From: Deltaproteobacteria bacterium
GTDB lineage: Bacteria; Desulfobacterota; Desulfobacteria; Desulfobacterales; SURF-15
Direction: 5' to 3'
Assembly (NCBI GenBank): GCA_024644775.1
Contig: JAHEHB010000013.1
Coordinates: 1-29,080 of the forward strand
Length of the DNA: 29,080 nt
In this document: one piece after another, positions 24,983 through 29,080 of the stretch
How the letters are laid out: each line of letters opens with the position of its first letter
How positions within the stretch are numbered: the stretch's first letter is position 1
The notes under the pieces: model-generated
What the model was told of the DNA's origin: nothing
Databases searched by the model: none
Seen by the model: the letters and a program-made list of their open reading frames with translations, nothing else
Position numbers and translations under genes: made by a program

Positions 24983-25375
24983 TCACGAAGGTCTGTAACG
25001 CTTTAATCCAGGCACTTTGTCAAAATGAGGATCGATGGTAAAGACGCTGTAGCTTTCTGAAAGCGCACAGGAAGCTACTATAAGATCTGAAAGTGGAATA
25101 GAGATGCCTTTTTTTCTTAAAGATACTGAGATTTCGTCTGCCTTTTGCCACACGTCGCGGGTCATCTCAAAATAAGGCAATTTTTCCAGGTTTCTTCTCA
25201 CAAGTTGCGCCTCCTTTGGGACTTTTATTCCTTGCAGTATTTCTGCCATAACCATACCGATCATGACAACCCTTTGCTCTCTTAAAAGGGTGGTCAGATG
25301 GCGGGTAAGATCAGATTTTTGATTTCGAAAGAACTCAATCCACACACAGGTGTCAACAATAATCTTGGTATTCAT
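24983..25375 (-). CDS. vapC: VapC-type PIN-domain toxin
   Basis: A 130-residue PIN-domain ribonuclease. The acidic metal-binding quartet is complete: Asp8 (IIVDTCVW), Glu45 (VMAEIL), Asp97 (PLSDLIVA) and Asp115 (TIDPHFD). Toxins of this family cleave tRNA or rRNA and are held inactive by the partner antitoxin. It overlaps the antitoxin gene by 23 bases. It is AT-rich compared with the catabolic genes around it, consistent with independent acquisition. Confidence 0.93.
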   Translation of the reverse strand: MNTKIIVDTCVWIEFFRNQKSDLTRHLTTLLREQRVVMIGMVMAEILQGIKVPKEAQLVRRNLEKLPYFEMTRDVWQKADEISVSLRKKGISIPLSDLIVASCALSESYSVFTIDPHFDKVPGLKRYRPS

Positions 25376-25571
25376 ATAGCTCGATCTCTTCTTCTTTTTG
25401 CCAATCTAGCTCAACGTTGATCTTACCGCTCAAGGAAATAAGTTCTTCAATGGATTTCTTTTCAATATAATCCTTGATAGCCATTTCAATCGCTTTGGTT
25501 TTATTCTTAGCTTTTGTGCACATCACAAGCTCACGCATGAGATCATCTTTTATGTTAATCGTAGTCCTCAT
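25353..25571 (-). CDS. vapB: VapB-type antitoxin
   Basis: 72 residues from ATG 25571, which has GGAG 6 bases before it; an upstream ATG at 25583 would add four residues. The N terminus MRTTINIKDDLMRELV is a ribbon-helix-helix or VapB type-II DNA-binding fold with TKTKAIEMAI-like helix content. The C-terminal part, with ELDWQKEEEIELYEYQ, is acidic and should wrap the toxin. The pair probably represses its own promoter. Confidence 0.88.
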   Translation of the reverse strand: MRTTINIKDDLMRELVMCTKAKNKTKAIEMAIKDYIEKKSIEELISLSGKINVELDWQKEEEIELYEYQDYC

Positions 25572-25604
25572 TGTATGCTCCATTTATCATATATAATTTA
25601 TATA

Positions 25605-25632
25605 ATTTTACACTATGATAATCATATGTCAA
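25605..25632 (-). promoter_or_regulatory. vapBC promoter with internal palindrome
   Basis: The minus strand has a perfect TTGACA (25632-25627), a 16-base spacer, then TAAAAT (25610-25605), a 5/6 match to the -10 box. The spacer contains the odd palindrome ATGAT-T-ATCAT, a natural operator for VapB autoregulation. The antitoxin ATG is 34 bases on. Confidence 0.6.
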
Positions 25633-25665
25633 GGGAGAGAATATGCTTCAGGGTATCAGATCAAC

Positions 25666-25893
25666 TTACGACGACATCAGCAAATTTGGAATCCATAGAA
25701 CCAAAGATGGCACATAGGTAATCAGAAAAAGCACAATCAGCAGTGCCCCTAAGAAAGGAAGCAGTTCTTTTGTGAGATTCGCAATACTCACATTTGCGAT
25801 ATTTACCACCACAAACATTACCATGCCTAAAGGCGGGGTAATCAGCCCGATCATCAGATTCAAGGTAATCACAACCCCAAAATGAACCGGATC
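25666..25893 (-). pseudogene. 3' remnant of a second TRAP large permease (dctM)
   Basis: The open frame begins DPVHFGVVITLNLMIGLITPP at 25893 and continues to LWIPNLLMSS, the last roughly 75 residues of a DctM protein, including the conserved ITPP segment. Everything upstream (about 350 residues) is missing and the frame has no proper start; GTG 25872 overlaps the dctP fragment's stop as GTGA, so a short peptide could be made by coupling. It cannot form a transporter channel. Confidence 0.85.
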
Positions 25894-26435
25894 ATTTCAA
25901 GGTAAATTTTGGTGGGCTGAACGCGGATTTTTAGGCCACTCATATCAGCCGGTTTGAGTACGGCCTTGTTTTTAGTGGTAAGATTTCTTCTTCCAAAGAC
26001 CCATCCCAGATCCAGAATACGCATCCCATGGCTTTTGATCAAACGGTCTCTTAAATGCTGTCCAATGGGACCTCTAACAGCGTTTAGCATATGATCCGTG
26101 TCGCGCCAGATAAAGGGACCGGCAAATGCTTCCAGCTCAGGAAGAAATCGACCAGCCGCACCGCTGCTGCCCTCAAACATATGAATCGTACCTAGTTGGA
26201 CGCCTTCCAGTATTTCCTGTTCTGTCCCAAGCTGAGACGCTGGATAAACCTCTATGACAATCTCTCCATTGGTCCGCTCTTTTACGAGGTCTGCGAACTT
26301 TTGTAACCCTTTTTGAACGACCATCGTCGGTGGTTGGACATTGCCCAATTTGAGGATTTTTTGTTCGCCAAATCCCAAACCCGTAATTCCAACAATTAAT
26401 GCCGCTGTTAACGCAAATATAAATGCTTTTTTCAT
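25869..26435 (-). pseudogene. 5' remnant of a second TRAP binding protein (dctP)
   Basis: 188 residues with an intact signal peptide (MKKAFIFALTAALIVG) and the N-terminal DctP domain through LKIRVQPTKIYLEMI, then seven unrelated codons and a stop. A complete DctP has about 330 residues, so the C-terminal ligand half is lost. The break is at 25887-25895, where the frame passes into dctM sequence. The ribosome site AAAGGAG is intact, so a truncated protein may still be exported, but it probably cannot bind ligand. Confidence 0.88.
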
Positions 26436-26495
26436 GGCATGACTCCTTTCGGGATAAATCGTTAGTGCTTGTTATTCCCGTAGATCCTCTTTTTT

Positions 26496-26510
26496 TCACC
26501 ACCCCCTTTC
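26496..26510 (-). promoter_or_regulatory. Diverged orphan purine block upstream of dctP remnant
   Basis: The minus strand reads GAAAGGGGGTGGTGA, a variant of the GAAAGGAGGTGATA blocks at 5436 and 17441. It is about 60 bases before the ATG of this third binding-protein gene and is not its ribosome site. Confidence 0.3.
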
Positions 26511-26559
26511 ATTATTTGGCCCGTTATTTGTGGTAAGTGTATTTTTAGATTGTCCGAGT

Positions 26560-27315
26560 TTAAGGATAAATCGGTTTTTTGAACAGGCGCAAATCATGGC
26601 CGGGTAAAATGGGTGCGCCGATCTCTTCTAGCCTGTCGAAGCTTCGATAATACGCAAACAGATCCGTATGAACCCCATGGGGTATGTAGGTTCCCAGCTC
26701 GTTGTCTTCCCAATTTTCATAAAGAGGCACGCAGTCACTTGCGATCATATAAGGTCCCTTATCCGTTTCAACCAGAACGCCCTGAAAGCCGGGCGTGTGT
26801 CCCGGCAGATGAACCGCGGTAATGCCGGGCGCAATCATTTTATCTCCACGAATCGTTTTAAACTTTGACATGGTGTCGAGCCATAAAGGAGAGGTTCCGA
26901 TTGGAGCCGCTTCATAGGCGGCATTTTGGATCGGCAAAGGAGAGATTGCATAACGCACTTCATGTTCTTGAACAATAAAATCCGCCCGACTAAAAAGAGA
27001 ATTATTTCCACAGTGGTCCCAGTGGAGGTGTGTAACGACCACTAAATCGATTTCCGCAGGATTCCAGCCGATGTTTTCCAGCGCTTTGCGGGGTTGCTGA
27101 TCTTCAGATTGTTCGATTGCGCGATGGTACTTAAGGGCGCGCTCAGGATCACCGGGTCCCGTGTCGACAACAATCCGCTCGTTAGCGCCTTCAACAGCAT
27201 ACATGACGATGGGTGCGCGGATGACTTCTCCAAATCCGTTCATGTATGATAGCACCGGTTTGTAAATATCCGGAAACTGACCCACATCCAAAGGTCGAAT
27301 TTTGTAAGTAGTCAT
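26560..27315 (-). CDS. Metallo-beta-lactamase fold hydrolase, N-acyl-homoserine-lactonase-like
   Basis: 251 residues. The dinuclear zinc motif is His96-x-His98-x-Asp100-His101 (VTHLHWDH). Further ligands are in LPGHTPG, ASDCVP and PGHDLRL. Length and the VVDTGPG start of the fold match the AttM/AiiA lactonase family, which opens lactone rings; some members act on metabolic lactones rather than quorum signals. AAGGAGGG lies 8 bases before ATG. It follows the TIM-barrel gene by 22 bases, so a metabolic lactone or ester is the more likely substrate. A quorum-quenching role is possible but unsupported here. Confidence 0.88.
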   Translation of the reverse strand: MTTYKIRPLDVGQFPDIYKPVLSYMNGFGEVIRAPIVMYAVEGANERIVVDTGPGDPERALKYHRAIEQSEDQQPRKALENIGWNPAEIDLVVVTHLHWDHCGNNSLFSRADFIVQEHEVRYAISPLPIQNAAYEAAPIGTSPLWLDTMSKFKTIRGDKMIAPGITAVHLPGHTPGFQGVLVETDKGPYMIASDCVPLYENWEDNELGTYIPHGVHTDLFAYYRSFDRLEEIGAPILPGHDLRLFKKPIYP

Positions 27316-27337
27316 ATTAGATCCCTCCTTATTCCTT

Positions 27338-28186
27338 TCAGCTCACACGTAGTCCATTTTCGATGGTTTCCATAGACCCCTTGATAATTGTCTTTATTTC
27401 GGAAAGCCCTGGGGGTGACGGATTCCTTTGAGGTGAAAAATCATCCTTACGCCTAAAATTTTTTGGAAACTCGATACTGGTCGGTAGTATGTCCATATGA
27501 TGTGATAGTGCACGAAAGACTTCAGGATAATTGATTACGCCTTTCCCGATTTCCGAAAACACCCAGCCGCCTTCTATTTTCTGCATGTCCTTGAAATGTA
27601 TGTGAGCGGCATAAGGAAGCACGTAGGAAATATCCGCTTCAGGAAGTACGCGCCCTTTGGAATATGAATATACGTTGCTAGCGTCGTAATTGAGTCGAAT
27701 ACAATCAGAACCGATTTTCCGAATGACAGCGGCCCCTGCTTTCCCGGAGTCTATCAACGCATTTTCTCCGTCTCCCGGATTCTCAAGCGTGATGGTCATT
27801 TCCATACTTGCTGCAAATTCAGCCAGGGCTTCCATGTTGCTTAAAAATATACCTTCGTTGGATTTTTGTGTGGCATTCGTGTGTACGATCTCTGCGCCGA
27901 CAGCTTTTGCAAAATCCATCCTCCGCTTGAGTGACGGTACCGCTTTCCTTTCTCCCAAATCGACGTGGCCAGCCAGAGCGATCGTCTGAAGACCTTCATC
28001 TGCTATCATTTGCTTTATTATATTTGCGTTTTTTTCCGAAAAATGATCTTCCGACAGACCATCCACATACCCTTTGGTAAAGCAAAGCTCCACATGAGAT
28101 GCTCCAAGAGAGGAAATCTCTCTCAAAGCGGTGGATAGATCAAATCCCTGAAAGGCCATGGTGTTGACAGCTACAATCGGATTCAT
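27338..28186 (-). CDS. Sugar phosphate isomerase/epimerase family protein (TIM barrel)
   Basis: 282 residues of the AP-endonuclease-2-like TIM-barrel family, which includes xylose isomerase-like epimerases and dehydratases. Features are the N-terminal HVELCF strand, ITLENPGDGE (a metal-binding Glu near 155), RLNYDASNVY (metal-binding Asp near 194), HIHFKDMQ (His near 219) and SIEFPKN near the end. The metal-binding residues appear intact. AAGGAGG precedes ATG 28186. It is the first gene of a two-gene unit with the lactonase-like protein and is divergent from the dehydrogenase at 28494. The exact reaction is unknown. Confidence 0.88.
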   Translation of the reverse strand: MNPIVAVNTMAFQGFDLSTALREISSLGASHVELCFTKGYVDGLSEDHFSEKNANIIKQMIADEGLQTIALAGHVDLGERKAVPSLKRRMDFAKAVGAEIVHTNATQKSNEGIFLSNMEALAEFAASMEMTITLENPGDGENALIDSGKAGAAVIRKIGSDCIRLNYDASNVYSYSKGRVLPEADISYVLPYAAHIHFKDMQKIEGGWVFSEIGKGVINYPEVFRALSHHMDILPTSIEFPKNFRRKDDFSPQRNPSPPGLSEIKTIIKGSMETIENGLRVS

Positions 28187-28230
28187 GGTGATTTACCTCC
28201 TTTTTGAACTTACCTACATCCAACCAGCTT

Positions 28231-28264
28231 ATGTCAAGAATTTTTTTGAAAAAAATATTGACAT
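28231..28264. promoter_or_regulatory. Inverted repeat with two outward-facing TTGACA boxes
   Basis: ATGTCAA, then a run of seven T, one G, seven A, then TTGACAT. Each arm gives a perfect -35 box pointing outward. The minus-strand box is about 50 bases from the TIM-barrel ATG, a good promoter distance. The plus-strand box is over 200 bases from its gene. The -10 boxes are poor. Confidence 0.45.
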
Positions 28265-28373
28265 GCTAACCAGAAAGCTTTTAGGTGATCTCTTTGAAAT
28301 TCGTAGATTATAGAAGAATCTGGAATTAAAATGGCGATTCACAAGGCTCAGACCCCGTTGAATAGTTTACTGG

Positions 28374-28399
28374 TTGATTGGCTAAATTATATCAATCAA
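28374..28399. promoter_or_regulatory. Candidate operator upstream of dehydrogenase
   Basis: TTGATTG and CAATCAA are perfect 7-bp inverted arms separated by 12 AT-rich bases. It lies about 95 bases before the dehydrogenase start, where a repressor or activator could act. The regulator is unknown. Confidence 0.4.
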
Positions 28400-28440
28400 T
28401 TCGGTATTTTAAGATTTTTATAAGAACAGACAAGAAACAT

Positions 28441-28460
28441 AATCTCAGCGTCTTTGCGGT
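28441..28460. repeat. Word-like repeat next to dehydrogenase ribosome site
   Basis: AATCTCAGCGTCTTTGCGGT resembles the GTCTTTGCGGT words I recall from intergenic gaps of environmental bacteria and is of the same type as the one at 872. It ends about 20 bases before the GAGGG ribosome site, so it is in the mRNA leader. Confidence 0.4.
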
Positions 28461-28493
28461 AAAAAATAATAACAATCACAGAGGGAAAACAAT

Positions 28494-29080
28494 ATGAATA
28501 TACTCGTTCTACCTGGTGACGGCATCGGGGAGGAGATCACCCAGGCCACCATGGGGGTTCTGAATATCGCAAACGATCGATTTTCTTTAGGACTTGAGTT
28601 TCAATATGAAGATATCGGATTCAAGGCACTCGATAAAACCGGCACTACATTGCCGGATAACGTTTTGGGTTTGGCAAAACAATCAGACGGTATCATTTTG
28701 GGGCCCATTTCCCACATGGATTACCCGCCTCGGGATAAAGGCGGTGTAAATGTCTCAGCGGCGTTTCGGGTGAAACTCGATCTATATGCCAATATCCGGC
28801 CGGCACGAACTCGAGAGGGTCTTTCGAGGTTGGGCACGGAGATGGATCTTGTGATCATGCGGGAAAGTACGGAAGGATTCTACAGCGATCGGAATATGGT
28901 GGCCGGTACCGGAGAGTTTATGCCGACCCATGACATTGCCATGTCCATACGAAAAATAACCGCTTTTGCATGCGAACGTATCGCCAGGAGATCTTTTGAG
29001 TTGGCGCGCACCCGTCGCAGAAAAGTCACCGCTGTGCATAAGGCAAATTGTATGATCTTAACAGACGGCTTATTTCTGCG
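28494..29080 (+). CDS. Isocitrate/isopropylmalate dehydrogenase family (partial, runs off right edge)
   Basis: The first 195 residues of an NAD(P)-dependent oxidative decarboxylase of 2-hydroxyacids. The N terminus MNILVLPGDGIGEEI is the family start. Later come LDLYANIRPART (substrate-binding Arg), VIMRESTEGFYSD and VTAVHKANCMILTDGLF, where the Lys is catalytic. ATG 28494 follows GAGGG by about 9 bases. The loop after RPART differs from the standard RPVK-type loop of LeuB, so tartrate, 3-alkylmalate or a related hydroxyacid may be the substrate. It could act on a product of the LeuCD-like enzyme, but is 9 kb away and in a different unit. Confidence 0.9.
   Translation, partial: MNILVLPGDGIGEEITQATMGVLNIANDRFSLGLEFQYEDIGFKALDKTGTTLPDNVLGLAKQSDGIILGPISHMDYPPRDKGGVNVSAAFRVKLDLYANIRPARTREGLSRLGTEMDLVIMRESTEGFYSDRNMVAGTGEFMPTHDIAMSIRKITAFACERIARRSFELARTRRRKVTAVHKANCMILTDGLFL

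Larger units (their letters stand above)
28187..28493. other. Divergent control region, no gene
   Basis: This 307-base gap separates the TIM-barrel gene (minus) from the dehydrogenase gene (plus). It holds a long near-perfect inverted repeat with outward TTGACA boxes (28231-28264), a second inverted repeat (28374-28399) and a word-like repeat (28441-28460). No open frame looks real. Confidence 0.6.

Noticed and set aside
1..29080. CRISPR arrays, tRNA or rRNA genes, transposases
   Set aside because: No regularly spaced direct repeats, no tRNA-like cloverleaf or rRNA sequence and no transposase or integrase protein was seen on either strand.

Overview
The window looks like a catabolic gene region from an anaerobic, sulfate-reducer-like Desulfobacterota bacterium. 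The evidence is two oxygen-sensitive glycyl radical enzyme (GRE) systems, TRAP transporters and a Tat-exported binding protein; no 16S or sulfate-reduction gene is present, so the taxonomy is an inference. Genes are compact and mostly on the minus strand. Only the second GRE and its activase, and the last partial gene, read on the plus strand.

Layout. 1-1819: a split transketolase (C subunit cut by the window edge, N subunit complete). 2264-5360: an intact TRAP transporter (dctM, dctQ, dctP). 5528-7093: amidase. 7454-8449: aldo/keto reductase. 8722-13058: a tight operon GRE1, GRE1 activase, PdxA-like dehydrogenase. 13171-17296: sugar-type ABC importer (Tat-signal binding protein, two permeases, no ATPase) followed by a short-chain dehydrogenase. 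17524-20343: lacI - leuC-like - leuD-like operon. 20344-20621: a very AT-rich divergent control region with two perfect CG-centred palindromes. 20622-23826 (plus strand): GRE2 and its activase, overlapping. 23884-24903: zinc alcohol dehydrogenase. 24983-25571: VapBC toxin-antitoxin. 25666-26435: a second TRAP system reduced to a dctP'-'dctM deletion scar. 26560-28186: lactonase-like metallo-beta-lactamase protein and TIM-barrel isomerase. 28494-end: start of an isocitrate/isopropylmalate dehydrogenase family gene.

How the parts may work together (inference). A LacI regulator appears to control a divergent pair: its own operon with an aconitase-family hydro-lyase, and GRE2 with its activase. 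The ABC importer, SDR, GRE1, PdxA and AKR follow in the same direction and could take up a polyol, sugar acid or related compound and process it by radical C-O or C-C cleavage, oxidation and oxidative decarboxylation. No substrate can be assigned from sequence. GRE2 is the most unusual protein: it is compact and carries Gly-Cys-Trp-Glu where GREs I know of usually have Gly-Cys-Val-Glu.

Non-coding structure is rich. The larger intergenic gaps carry degenerate word-like repeats, several forming imperfect inverted repeats. Three binding-protein genes share a purine-rich, Shine-Dalgarno-like block far upstream of their true ribosome binding sites. A strong hairpin separates the ABC binding protein from its permeases.
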